The position numbers and the translations under genes are program-made. Positions 44,775 through 52,905 of a DNA stretch of 60,584 nt are shown here, in pieces. The stretch is from NCBI GenBank assembly GCA_024226335.1, contig JAAELY010000499.1:1-60584 (forward strand), in the 5' to 3' direction. Each line of letters begins with the position of its first letter. Positions within the stretch are counted from its first letter, which is position 1. Below the pieces are notes generated by a model. It made no database searches and was not told the DNA's origin. It saw only the letters and a program-made list of their open reading frames with translations. The stretch is from a bacterium (GTDB taxonomy: Bacteria; Myxococcota_A; UBA9160; SZUA-336).

Positions 44775-46342
44775 TGTTCGATCGCAGCATTCTCGGACTC
44801 GATATCGGAAGCCATTCGGTCAAGATCGCGCTCCTGCGCTCCGGCCTGCGCGACGCGTCTTTCGAGGGCTTCGACGAACTATTGCTTCCCCGGGGCGCCG
44901 CTTCCGAAGAAATCGAAGCGACGATCCAGCTCTGGGCCCAGCAGCGCGGATTCCCCTTGGAATACGTGGTCACTGCGCTGCCAGCAGACCGGATCACCCA
45001 GCGCCATCTACGCTTCCCCTTCAGCGGAGCAAAGCGCGTCAACCAGGCGATCGAGTTCGAAATCGCAGAAGACCTGCCGGTTCCGCTCGACGAGATGATC
45101 ATCGCCAGCGAACAGGTACTCTCGCGCCCCGAGCAGACCGACGCGCTCGTACTCGTCGCACCCCACACAGAGGTGCGCATGCTGCTCGACTCGATGCAGC
45201 GCATGGAATTCGAGCCTCAGATCATCGAAGCGGGTGGCGCAGCGCTCGCGAACCTGAGCGGCTACCTCGGCCTCGCGGACGTGAGCCGAATCATCCTCGA
45301 CATCGGTCACTGCAAGACGAATGTAGTTCTGCTGGTCGACGGCAAGCCGGTCATCTTGCGACGCATCGGACTCGCGGGAGAGCAGCTGACCGAAGCCATC
45401 GCGGCCGATCACCACCTGTCGTTCGAGCAGGCGGAGTCCTATAAGCACACACACGGCCTATTCGAGACCGGTGGGAACAAACCCGTGTCGCAACGAGTGC
45501 GCTTCCTGCTCGAGCAGTTGATCAGCGAAACCCAGCGTTCGATTCAAGCCGTGATCGGTGATCCACTCGATGCGATCGCGCCGACCGAGATGCTGCTGGT
45601 CGGAGGCACAAGTCGAGCCAAGGGCCTCGCCTCGTACTTCGAAGAACACGCGAGCATCAGATGCCGCGTACTGACCGCCGAAGACGCAAATCGCTCGGAT
45701 GCCCCGCTCTCGGAAGCCGGTCCCGCGCTGTACGCACAAGCGGCCGCCCTCGCCTTGCGGGGTTCGAACACCGAGCGCGTAACCCAGGTCGACTTCCGGC
45801 AGGACGAACTGGCTTACACGCCCGATATTTCGGGCATGCGCGGCCAACTTCAACTCTGTGTCGCTCTGTTCGCGCTCTTCCTGGCGTTGTGGACGGGCAG
45901 TGCCATTGCACGCAAAATGGCGAACGGTCAGAGGGTCGAACAGCTGCGCGCAGACGTCGCTTCGATCTACCAACAGACCTTCCCAGATGCGCCGCCTGTG
46001 GATGATCCGCTCCCGGTCATGGAAACGAAGGCCCGCGACATGAACGAGCTGGCAAATCACCTGGGCGTGATGAACCTGGGACTGTCCGTACTCGACGTGC
46101 TGCGAGAGATCTCCAATCGCACACCGGAAGAGCTCGACATCTCAATCGACGACCTGCGCATCGAACGACGCAATATCGTGGCGCGCGGCCGCAGCAACGA
46201 CTTCGTATCCGCCGATCAGTTCAAGGCAGAACTCGCCAAGTTCCCGGCGTTCAAGCAGGTCCTGATCACCGATGTGAAGACGGACACGCGCCGGGGCGGA
46301 AAGACCTTCGTCCTCAACATCCGCCTGGAGGATGACTCGTGA
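44774..46342 (+). CDS. gspL: type II secretion platform protein GspL
   Basis: A 522-residue protein with a cytoplasmic actin-like, PilM-type domain (LGLDIGSHSVKIALL; ILDIGHCKTNVVLLVDG; LLVGGTSRAKGLA), a membrane helix at about 360-380 and a periplasmic ferredoxin-like domain. It recruits the GspE ATPase and pairs with GspM. ATG 44774 overlaps the gspK stop; TTG 44771 is an alternative. Confidence 0.88.
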   Translation: MFDRSILGLDIGSHSVKIALLRSGLRDASFEGFDELLLPRGAASEEIEATIQLWAQQRGFPLEYVVTALPADRITQRHLRFPFSGAKRVNQAIEFEIAEDLPVPLDEMIIASEQVLSRPEQTDALVLVAPHTEVRMLLDSMQRMEFEPQIIEAGGAALANLSGYLGLADVSRIILDIGHCKTNVVLLVDGKPVILRRIGLAGEQLTEAIAADHHLSFEQAESYKHTHGLFETGGNKPVSQRVRFLLEQLISETQRSIQAVIGDPLDAIAPTEMLLVGGTSRAKGLASYFEEHASIRCRVLTAEDANRSDAPLSEAGPALYAQAAALALRGSNTERVTQVDFRQDELAYTPDISGMRGQLQLCVALFALFLALWTGSAIARKMANGQRVEQLRADVASIYQQTFPDAPPVDDPLPVMETKARDMNELANHLGVMNLGLSVLDVLREISNRTPEELDISIDDLRIERRNIVARGRSNDFVSADQFKAELAKFPAFKQVLITDVKTDTRRGGKTFVLNIRLEDDS

Positions 46343-46908
46343 ACGCCCTCCTCGATCAGATCCGTGCCTACTGGCAGGAGCGCAGTGCGCGGGAGCGCTG
46401 GCTCGTGGTGCTCGGCGGCTGTGTGATAGCACTGGTTCTCGTGCAGACCACAGTCATCGGGCAAATCGACGCGAGCGCACTCCGTGCCGAACAGGAAGCC
46501 TCCCAACTCGAAGATGATCGCATTCGCGCCACTCGTCTGGCCACAGATATTCGAGCCGTCCAGGGGGGCCTCCGGGCGGTCGAAGCCCGCATCCGGCCGG
46601 GTGAGAAAACGAACCTGCTGGCGCTTCTCGAGCGCCTGGCGACCACGGTGCAGATCTCCAAGGACCAGCTCGAGTCGATCAAGCCGCGCCAACCAGGTCG
46701 CAACCAGAAATACCCAGAGACCGGCGTGGACGTGCGTCTCCGGGGCGTGACTCTCGATCAGACCACCCGATTCCTGCACAAGATCGAAACCTCCGAGTCG
46801 CACATGATCATCCGTTCGCTGGGCATCCGCTCGCGCGCAAATGACAAGAGTCCTTCTCCACTCCTGGATGTGAAGTTCTCGGTATCGAGCTTCGAAAAGC
46901 GCGCCTGA
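46339..46908 (+). CDS. gspM: type II secretion platform protein GspM
   Basis: A 189-residue inner-membrane protein with a short cytoplasmic N-terminus containing YWQERSARERWLVV, one membrane helix (about 22-42), a coiled coil (about 45-95) and a ferredoxin-like periplasmic domain. It stabilises GspL. GTG 46339 overlaps the gspL stop (GTGA). It is the last gsp gene; gspN and the prepilin peptidase gspO are not here. Confidence 0.85.
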   Translation: MNALLDQIRAYWQERSARERWLVVLGGCVIALVLVQTTVIGQIDASALRAEQEASQLEDDRIRATRLATDIRAVQGGLRAVEARIRPGEKTNLLALLERLATTVQISKDQLESIKPRQPGRNQKYPETGVDVRLRGVTLDQTTRFLHKIETSESHMIIRSLGIRSRANDKSPSPLLDVKFSVSSFEKRA

Positions 46909-46920
46909 GGGGTCCGCGGG

Positions 46921-46939
46921 CCGTTCCTGTACCGAACGG
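46921..46939 (+). terminator. terminator-like hairpin after the gsp operon
   Basis: CCGTTC (46921-46926) pairs with GAACGG (46934-46939) around a seven-base loop, 12 bases after gspM; outer GGG and CCC can extend it with a small bulge. No T-tract. Confidence 0.4.
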
Positions 46940-46964
46940 GTCCCATTGGGATAAGCTCTCGATC

Positions 46965-47840
46965 ATGGACTCCATGCAGGGCATGAAACTCAGCGACATC
47001 GAGCGCTGGTCAGAACGCGTTTTGGTCGTCCGCGGGTTGAACCCGGGAGTTTTTCCCGGCCCCGGAACCAACACCTACCTGCTGGGTACCGGCGAGCGCC
47101 CCCTGCTTCTCGACACGGGCTCCGGAGAGGCGGACTATATTCCCCTGCTCGCGGGTGCGCTACGCGAACACTTCAAGAGCGATGTTCTGGGCGATATCCT
47201 GCTCACCCACGTCCATCCCGATCACATTGGCGGCGCAGCGTCGATCATCAAACACTTTGGACCGCGCCGGGTCTTCAAGATGCCCTGGCCGGTTCGCGAT
47301 GATGACTTCGACGTCGAACTCACCGCGACCTACGATGGCGAGGTCTTCGAATGCGAGGGCGTAACCCTGCGGGCGATCCACACCCCGGGACACGCCCGCG
47401 ATCATCTCTGCTTCTATCTGGAAGAGGAGCGCGCGCTGTTCACCGGTGACGTAATCCTGGGTGCGGGCACAACCGTCATCCCCACACCGGAGTCCGGCGG
47501 CGATCTGGCGCAATACATGGAGACACTGTCTTCACTGCTCGAGTTGGATATCGAACGCATCTATCCGGGCCACGGCCCCCTGATCGCCGAGCCGATCGAG
47601 AAGATCCGCGAGTACATCGCACACCGCAACGAACGCGAGCGGCAGATCATCGAAGCCATGAATGCCGGCGCGCAAACGGTCGAGAAGATCGTCGAGCGCG
47701 TGTACGTCGACACGCCGCGCTACCTGCACACGGCGGCAGGCGCCTCGGTGCTTTCCCACCTGATCAAGCTCGAACACGAAGACCGGGCCCAGCGCCAGAT
47801 CGACGCCGCCGGCCAGGAGCACTGGACCTGCGGGAGATGA
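46965..47840 (+). CDS. MBL-fold metallohydrolase (LACTB2-like)
   Basis: A 291-residue metallo-beta-lactamase-fold hydrolase. The metal motif THVHPDH, the downstream HTPGHARDHLCFY and the FTGDVILG and YPGHG segments supply the usual di-metal ligands. A helical C-terminal part follows (IEKIREYIAHRNERERQI), as in LACTB2-type endoribonuclease or glyoxalase-II-related proteins. ATG 46965 is used. It overlaps the next gene by four bases (ATGA). The substrate is uncertain: RNA or a small thioester are both possible. Confidence 0.88.
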   Translation: MDSMQGMKLSDIERWSERVLVVRGLNPGVFPGPGTNTYLLGTGERPLLLDTGSGEADYIPLLAGALREHFKSDVLGDILLTHVHPDHIGGAASIIKHFGPRRVFKMPWPVRDDDFDVELTATYDGEVFECEGVTLRAIHTPGHARDHLCFYLEEERALFTGDVILGAGTTVIPTPESGGDLAQYMETLSSLLELDIERIYPGHGPLIAEPIEKIREYIAHRNERERQIIEAMNAGAQTVEKIVERVYVDTPRYLHTAAGASVLSHLIKLEHEDRAQRQIDAAGQEHWTCGR

Positions 47841-48574
47841 GCGAGTCCGAAGCAGCGCTCTCCGATCTCCTCGAGCGACTCGGTTCGAAGCAGCGCAGCG
47901 AGCAACGCCGGGCGTGCGATGAGGCGACCCAACGATTGCAGAAGGATCCCGAGTTCCAGTGGGTCCTGCGCGATCTACTGCGCGACGGCAGTCGACTCGC
48001 TCGCTTTGCGACCGCCTTCGTGCTCTTCCCGTTCGAGCGACCCGGTATGCGCCTGCTTCCGGCCCTGCTCGATGCACTCGATCTCGAAGAGGGAGACATC
48101 CGCTGGCAGGCCACCCATATGCTCGCCACCCTGGGACGCATGCAGGGCGAAGTACTGCCCGTGCTCTTGCACGAATGCCGCCACGCCGAATCAGCGGTAC
48201 GACGACGAATGTCGCTCTACGCTGTGCGCGAACTCGCGCCCGAGCGCACCGAGACCGCGGAAGCACTCATGGGCGCACTGAGCGATGGCGATGCGGAAGT
48301 GCGACGCGCAGCCCTCACCTGCTTTGCAAAACTGATCGAACCCGATCGCTCGGTACTCGATCGCGTGCTCGAGATCGCGCGCGACCCCGCTGATTTGCGC
48401 ATGGCGCGAATCGCGACTGTCGTATTGCCCGACCTCGTCGGACACCACCCCGAAGCACTCGGCGAGGTCGAAGCCCTGGTCTCGGACCTCACCCGTTCCG
48501 ATGATGCATCGCTCGCGCGCGCCGCGCAGACGGCGGCCCATCGCATCGAACCCGGCTCTGCCCACGGCGCGTAG
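47837..48574 (+). CDS. HEAT-repeat protein
   Basis: A 245-residue all-helical protein with about four to five HEAT-like repeats, such as DIRWQATHMLATLGRMQGEV, AVRRRMSLYAVREL and AEVRRAALTCFAKLI. No catalytic motif is seen; it should be a cytoplasmic scaffold or binding protein. It is coupled to the MBL hydrolase upstream by ATGA overlap, so the two may act together. Specific partner unknown. Confidence 0.78.
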   Translation: MSESEAALSDLLERLGSKQRSEQRRACDEATQRLQKDPEFQWVLRDLLRDGSRLARFATAFVLFPFERPGMRLLPALLDALDLEEGDIRWQATHMLATLGRMQGEVLPVLLHECRHAESAVRRRMSLYAVRELAPERTETAEALMGALSDGDAEVRRAALTCFAKLIEPDRSVLDRVLEIARDPADLRMARIATVVLPDLVGHHPEALGEVEALVSDLTRSDDASLARAAQTAAHRIEPGSAHGA

Positions 48575-48586
48575 ACGGGAGGCCAC

Positions 48587-49171
48587 GTGTCCAATTACCC
48601 GCTGGTCCTCGCCAGCACTTCACCGCGTCGCCGCGAACTGCTCACACAGGCCGGCTTCCGCTTCCAACTCGAGAAACCCGGCATCGACGAGTTCGAACTA
48701 CCGGGCGAGAGTCCGGAGGAACAGGCGCAGCGTCTGGCCAGCGAGAAGGGACGCGCGGTCGCCGATCGCATGGAATCGGGTCTGTGTGTTCTTTCGGCGG
48801 ACACGCTCGTCGTGATCGACCGGCAGGTCCTGGGGAAGCCGGTGGACGAGGCAGAGGCAGCGCGCATGCTCTTGAGCCTGGCCGGCCGAACCCATCGCGT
48901 GCTCACGGGTTTTGCGCTCATTCTGACCGGCACGGAGCGTTTCGAGGTCGCCGTGATCGAGAGCCTCGTGCACATGCACCCGGTGACACCGGAGGAAGCA
49001 AAGGCCTATGCGCACGGCGGGGAACCGCTGGACAAGGCCGGAGCCTATGCGGTGCAGGGCGAGGGAGGACGCTTCGTCGCGGGGATCGACGGCTCGCGAA
49101 CCAACGTCATCGGATTGCCGCTGGAGGCAGTCACTCCCCGACTCGACGCCTTCGGTGTGAGGCGAATGTGA
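48587..49171 (+). CDS. Maf-family nucleoside triphosphate pyrophosphatase
   Basis: A 194-residue Maf/HAM1-like house-cleaning enzyme that hydrolyses modified or non-canonical NTPs/dTTP/UTP. The signature LASTSPRRRELL is at the start, followed by SADTLVVIDRQVLGKP and the DKAGAYAVQGEGG segment. It starts at GTG 48587 behind GGGAGG. It overlaps yggS by four bases. Confidence 0.93.
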   Translation: MSNYPLVLASTSPRRRELLTQAGFRFQLEKPGIDEFELPGESPEEQAQRLASEKGRAVADRMESGLCVLSADTLVVIDRQVLGKPVDEAEAARMLLSLAGRTHRVLTGFALILTGTERFEVAVIESLVHMHPVTPEEAKAYAHGGEPLDKAGAYAVQGEGGRFVAGIDGSRTNVIGLPLEAVTPRLDAFGVRRM

Positions 49172-49872
49172 ATCCGGCTGAGCGCATCGGCGCCATCCGC
49201 GCACGAGTCGACGCGGCCGCGCGAAGTGCGGGACGAGATCCCTCGAAAGTGCGATTGCTGGCGGTATCCAAGACTTTCGCCGCGGAGCGCGTACTCGAAA
49301 TGGCCAGCGCCGGACTCGAAGCCTTCGGCGAGAACCGCATCCAGGAAGCCAGCCGCAAGATCCCCGAAGTCGCGGCGAACTGCGAACGCAATCTCGAATG
49401 GCATCTGATCGGTCAACTGCAACGCAACAAGGCGCGCAAGGCCGTCGAGCTTTTCGACGTGATTCACACAGTCGATCGGCCGGAACTGGTGGACGAACTG
49501 GCGAAGGCGGCACGCGCTCTCTCGCGCAGGCCACGGATTCTTCTGCAACTGAACATCGACCGCGAGCCCCAGAAGGGCGGAGCCGATCCCGGCGCCCTGC
49601 CCGACCTGGTGCGACGCGTCGGCGAACACCCGGAACTCAGACTGGAAGGGCTCATGGCGATCCCGCGGGTATGCGAAGACCCCGAAGAGGTGCGACTCCC
49701 TTTTGCGCGTCTGCGAGAGTTACGCGATGCAATCAACGCGGGTCGCGCAGCGGCTGAACAATTGCGCGAGCTGTCGATGGGCATGTCGTCCGACTTCGAG
49801 GTCGCCATCGCGGAAGGCGCCACATGGGTTCGGCTGGGAACGGCCTTGTTTGGCCCGAGAGATTCGAAATGA
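49168..49872 (+). CDS. YggS-family PLP homeostasis protein
   Basis: A 234-residue PLP-binding TIM-barrel protein (YggS/PLPBP). The PLP lysine is in LLAVSKTF; FGENRIQEA, EWHLIGQLQRNK and ELSMGMSSDFEVAIAEGATWVRLGT are the classic signatures. It balances pyridoxal phosphate and amino-acid pools and has no enzymatic activity in known members. GTG 49168 overlaps the Maf stop. It precedes proC, a widespread gene pairing. Confidence 0.95.
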   Translation: MNPAERIGAIRARVDAAARSAGRDPSKVRLLAVSKTFAAERVLEMASAGLEAFGENRIQEASRKIPEVAANCERNLEWHLIGQLQRNKARKAVELFDVIHTVDRPELVDELAKAARALSRRPRILLQLNIDREPQKGGADPGALPDLVRRVGEHPELRLEGLMAIPRVCEDPEEVRLPFARLRELRDAINAGRAAAEQLRELSMGMSSDFEVAIAEGATWVRLGTALFGPRDSK

Positions 49873-49882
49873 GCGGAGAGCA

Positions 49883-50710
49883 ATGATGACGGGTCTTCCC
49901 GATAGCCTACCGAAGAGCGTCGGCACCATCGGCGCGGGAAACATGGCGGAAGCCATCTTGCGCGGTCTATTGCGCGCGGGCCTGGCACCCGAACGACTCG
50001 TGGCTTCGGATCTCGATGCGGGGCGTCGCGAACACATCGAGCGCGAACTCGGCGTGCCCACCAGCGACAGCAACGCCGATGTCGCCGAGCGCGCGGAAGT
50101 GGTGGTCCTGGCGGTGAAGCCCGCTCATCTCGAGTCCGCCAGCACAGACTTGCCGCGTGATGACGGACCTCTGTTCGTCTCGATCATCGCGGGCAAGACC
50201 TCCGCAAGCCTACAGGCTCATCTGGGCGCCGGTGCACGCATCGTGCGGGCCATGCCCAACACTCCCGCCTTGATCGGAGAGGGCATCACCGCCATCGCTT
50301 CCGATACCGGTGTCTCCGCACAGGACCTGAAGTCCGCGGAAGCCGTCTTGAGTGCGGTCGGCCGCGTCGTGCGAGTTCCCGAAGCCTTGATGGACGCGGT
50401 AACGGGCCTGTCCGGTTCCGGCCCCGCCTATGCGTATCTGTTCATCGAAGCGCTCATCGACGCCGGGGTGCGCGAAGGCCTACCCGCGGCTACGGCTCGC
50501 GAGCTTTCCACGCAGACCGTGCTCGGGGCCGCCGCCATGGTGCGAGAGACCGGAGAGAATCCGGCGCTACTGCGAGAGCGCGTCAGCTCGCCCGGCGGTA
50601 CGACGATCGCGGGCCTGGCTTCTCTTGAAGAAGGCGGACTGAGGGAGGCGATCTTCGCAGCGGTGCGCGCGGCAACGGTCCGTTCGGGTCAACTGGGCGG
50701 TGATTCGTAA
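49883..50710 (+). CDS. proC: pyrroline-5-carboxylate reductase
   Basis: A 275-residue reductase making proline from pyrroline-5-carboxylate with NAD(P)H. The Rossmann motif GTIGAGNMAEAILRG, VVVLAVKPAH, RAMPNTPALIGEGITA and the C-terminal signature LSGSGPAYAYLFIEAL, with SSPGGTTIAGL, are all present. ATG 49883 and ATG 49886 are adjacent; both follow a GGAGAG site. The frame is open upstream inside yggS, but that is not a plausible start. Confidence 0.96.
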   Translation: MMTGLPDSLPKSVGTIGAGNMAEAILRGLLRAGLAPERLVASDLDAGRREHIERELGVPTSDSNADVAERAEVVVLAVKPAHLESASTDLPRDDGPLFVSIIAGKTSASLQAHLGAGARIVRAMPNTPALIGEGITAIASDTGVSAQDLKSAEAVLSAVGRVVRVPEALMDAVTGLSGSGPAYAYLFIEALIDAGVREGLPAATARELSTQTVLGAAAMVRETGENPALLRERVSSPGGTTIAGLASLEEGGLREAIFAAVRAATVRSGQLGGDS

Positions 50711-50749
50711 AACGGCTCAAGCACGCAGCCCTTTCCTCCGATTCTGCCT

Positions 50750-51274
50750 GTGAAAGTTATGCGTCTGACCCCAATCGAAATCAGCCAGCACAAGTTCAAT
50801 GTGCGTTTCCGCGGCTTTGACAAGGACGAAGTTCACGCCCTGCTCGCCATGGTCGTGGCGGACTTCGAAGAGGTCGTGCGCGAGAATGCCCAACTCCGCC
50901 GCGAGGCCGAACGCCTGGGACGCGAACTCGATACTCACCTGGGACGCGAGCGAACGATCCAGGAAACACTGACTACGGCCCAGGGCGTGGTCGAGCAGAT
51001 GCAGCGGGCCGCATCCAAAGATTCGGAGCAGATCATCGTCGACGCGGAATTGCGCTGCGAGAAAATGGTGGCCGAAGCCCGACAGCAGTGTTCGGATCTG
51101 ACGCACAACATCGCCGAGTTACACCACCTGCGGGAGCGGCTGGACGGCGATCTTCGCAATGTGCTCGAGAGCTATCTGAAGATGGTTGACGCATTCGACG
51201 AAGCTCGCCACGATCGCAAGATGTCGTCGGTGGACCCGAGCTACTCGAACAAGGCCGACACGCGCGCCACCTGA
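50750..51274 (+). CDS. DivIVA-domain coiled-coil protein
   Basis: A 174-residue protein with an N-terminal DivIVA/GpsB-type domain: RLTPIEISQHKFNVRFRGFD, then DEVHALLAMVVADFE. A long coiled coil (about 45-155) and a short tail follow. DivIVA proteins mark curved membrane or poles and recruit division or polarity factors. It lies in a yggS-proC-divIVA-DUF167 cluster resembling the ylm/divIVA neighbourhood of Gram-positives. GTG 50750 is listed; ATG 50759 is equally plausible. Confidence 0.82.
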   Translation: MKVMRLTPIEISQHKFNVRFRGFDKDEVHALLAMVVADFEEVVRENAQLRREAERLGRELDTHLGRERTIQETLTTAQGVVEQMQRAASKDSEQIIVDAELRCEKMVAEARQQCSDLTHNIAELHHLRERLDGDLRNVLESYLKMVDAFDEARHDRKMSSVDPSYSNKADTRAT

Positions 51275-51277
51275 GCC

Positions 51278-51574
51278 GTGCCCGGCCCGGACGCTGGCTT
51301 CGATTTCTGGGTCCACGTCCATCCGCGCGCGAGTCGCGAACTCGTCGGGGGTGAACACGATGGGGCCCTGCGGGTCGCCGTGCGCGCCGCGCCCAGTGAC
51401 GGTGAGGCCAATCGGGCCGTCTGCCGGGCCGTCGCGGCCGCTCTCGAGCTGAAAAACCGGCAAATCAGCCTGATTTCGGGGGGCAAGAGTCGCCGAAAGC
51501 GCCTGCGAGCGCAGGGCGACCCGCAGGTTCTCGCATCCAGGGTTCAAGCCCTGCGCGAGACATCGAGCGTTTGA
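51278..51574 (+). CDS. DUF167 (YggU-family) protein
   Basis: A 98-residue protein of the YggU/DUF167 family, with VHVHPRASRELVGGEHDGAL, APSDGEANRAVCRAVAAAL and the closing ISGGKSRRKRL motif. Its biochemical role is not established. It starts at GTG 51278, three bases after the DivIVA-like stop, in the usual yggS-neighbourhood position. Confidence 0.9.
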   Translation: MPGPDAGFDFWVHVHPRASRELVGGEHDGALRVAVRAAPSDGEANRAVCRAVAAALELKNRQISLISGGKSRRKRLRAQGDPQVLASRVQALRETSSV

Positions 51575-51599
51575 CTGGACCCGAGTCAGGGCCTAGATT
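51571..51599 (+). promoter_or_regulatory. sigma70-type promoter upstream of the FmdB-type gene
   Basis: TTGACT (51571-51576) and TAGATT (51594-51599) are 17 bases apart. The -35 element overlaps the DUF167 stop codon. It may drive the FmdB-type gene and the folD-gcv genes beyond it. Confidence 0.65.
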
Positions 51600-51638
51600 G
51601 CGGCCTTCGCTGGCGAATTTCGCAAGGGAATCGGGCAC

Positions 51639-51995
51639 ATGCCGACCTACGAGTACGAATGCACCAAAGGGCACCACTTCGAGGTGGTGCAGCGCATCAC
51701 AGAAGAACCGCTTCAGCGATGCACGCAGTGCAAGGCCAAGGCGACCCGTCTGATCTCCGCGACCAACTTCATCTTGAAGGGCGGAGGCTGGTATTCTGAC
51801 GGCTATAGCTCCGGGGGTGGTGGGAGCAAGTCGGGCGGTTCGGAAAAACCTTCAAGCAGTTCTTCATCCAGCAGCTCGAAGTCTTCGTCTGACAGCTCGA
51901 AGTCTTCGTCTGGCAGCTCGAAGTCTTCGTCTGGCAGCTCGAAGTCTTCGTCTGGCAGTTCATCCTCGGGTTCATCTTCCTCTTCTTCCGATTAG
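51639..51995 (+). CDS. FmdB-type zinc-ribbon protein with Ser-rich tail
   Basis: A 118-residue protein. The first 45 residues are an FmdB/CxxC_CxxC_SSSS regulatory zinc ribbon: MPTYEYECTKGHHFEV, with Cys-His replacing the usual first CxxC pair, and RCTQC as the second pair. The rest is a Gly/Ser tail encoded largely by 21-bp tandem repeats (SSKSSSG units). ATG 51639 follows an AAGGGA site. Function of the family is poorly defined, and the tail is probably disordered. Confidence 0.88.
   Translation: MPTYEYECTKGHHFEVVQRITEEPLQRCTQCKAKATRLISATNFILKGGGWYSDGYSSGGGGSKSGGSEKPSSSSSSSSSKSSSDSSKSSSGSSKSSSGSSKSSSGSSSSGSSSSSSD
51872..51955 (+). repeat. four tandem 21-bp repeats in the FmdB-type gene
   Basis: Four copies of a CAGCTCGAAGTCTTCGTCTG-based unit lie head to tail at 51872, 51893, 51914 and 51935; the first ends in A and the others in G. 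They encode (S/D)SSKSSSG-like heptapeptides. The unit length is a multiple of three, so copy number can change without a frameshift. Confidence 0.85.
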
Positions 51996-52009
51996 AATCA
52001 GCCAGCAGA

Positions 52010-52043
52010 CCGGGGCACTCGCCCCGGGTGCACGAGTCCGGGG
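52010..52043 (+). promoter_or_regulatory. mutually exclusive hairpins in the folD leader
   Basis: CCGGGGC (52010-52016) pairs with GCCCCGG (52021-52027) around ACTC. The same CCCCGG (52022-52027) can instead pair with CCGGGG (52038-52043), which overlaps the G-rich ribosome-binding region of folD (GTG 52053). The two structures cannot form together. This resembles a small attenuator or translational switch; any ligand is unknown. Confidence 0.5.
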
Positions 52044-52052
52044 GGCGAACTT

Positions 52053-52904
52053 GTGACCGAGATTGTCGACGGTAGAGCGATTGCGGAGAACATCCGCGCC
52101 GAAATTTCAGAGCGCGTTCTGAAACTTTCCGGGGGCCCTCCTGGCATCGCCGTGGTTCTGGTGGGGGACGATCCCGCCTCTCAGATCTATGTGCGGAACA
52201 AGGGCCGGATGGCGCGCAAGCTGGGCATGAACTCTTTCGAGATCAAGCTGCCCGAAGAAACCAGCGAAGCCGAACTGCTCGAACAGGTCCAGCGACTGAA
52301 CGAGGACCCCAAGGTGCACGGCATTCTGGTTCAGCTCCCGGTCCCCGAGCAGATCTCCGAAGCGCGGGTGGCGGCGGCGATCCTGCCGGAAAAAGACATC
52401 GACGGATTGCATCCGGAAAACGCCGGAAATCTGCTCGCGAATCGACCGGGGTTCGCGCCGGGGACTCCCGAAGGGTGCATTCGCATCCTGGAGCACCACG
52501 AAATCGCGATCGAAGGCGCGCATGCGGTCGTGATCGGTCGCAGTGAGATCGTGGGCAAGCCGGTGGCGTTGATGCTCTTGCATCGCAACGCCACCGTGAC
52601 CGTCTGCCACTCGCGCACGAAGAACCTGCCCGAGGTGGTACGGCAGGCCGACATCGTCATCGCCGCCGTCGGCGTGCCCGAGATGATCAAGGGCGATTGG
52701 ATCAAGCCGGGTGCCGCCGTGATTGACGTCGGAACCACGAAGGTCGAGGGCAAGCTCAAAGGCGACGTCGACTTCGACGACGTAAACGGTCGCGCGGGCC
52801 TGCTGACACCGGTCCCCGGTGGCGTCGGACCGCTGACGATCGCGATGGTGTTGCTGAATACCCTGCGGGCGTTCGAGCGGCTGAACCCCCAGGTGGCCAC
52901 CTGA
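52053..52904 (+). CDS. folD: bifunctional methylene-THF dehydrogenase/methenyl-THF cyclohydrolase
   Basis: A 283-residue FolD that interconverts methylene-, methenyl- and formyl-tetrahydrofolate with NADP. The catalytic lysine lies in YVRNKGRMARKLGM; GILVQLPVPEQI, DIDGLHPENAGNL and VVIGRSEIVGKPVALMLL with the closing PVPGGVGPLTIAMVL are signatures. It starts at GTG 52053. It is placed directly before the glycine cleavage genes, which produce methylene-THF, so one-carbon flow is coupled. Confidence 0.97.
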   Translation: MTEIVDGRAIAENIRAEISERVLKLSGGPPGIAVVLVGDDPASQIYVRNKGRMARKLGMNSFEIKLPEETSEAELLEQVQRLNEDPKVHGILVQLPVPEQISEARVAAAILPEKDIDGLHPENAGNLLANRPGFAPGTPEGCIRILEHHEIAIEGAHAVVIGRSEIVGKPVALMLLHRNATVTVCHSRTKNLPEVVRQADIVIAAVGVPEMIKGDWIKPGAAVIDVGTTKVEGKLKGDVDFDDVNGRAGLLTPVPGGVGPLTIAMVLLNTLRAFERLNPQVAT

Positions 52905-52905
52905 G

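Noticed and set aside
51996-52052. A glycine riboswitch before the gcv genes
   Set aside because: Only 57 bases are available and none of the conserved glycine-aptamer core is seen; only simple hairpins are present.
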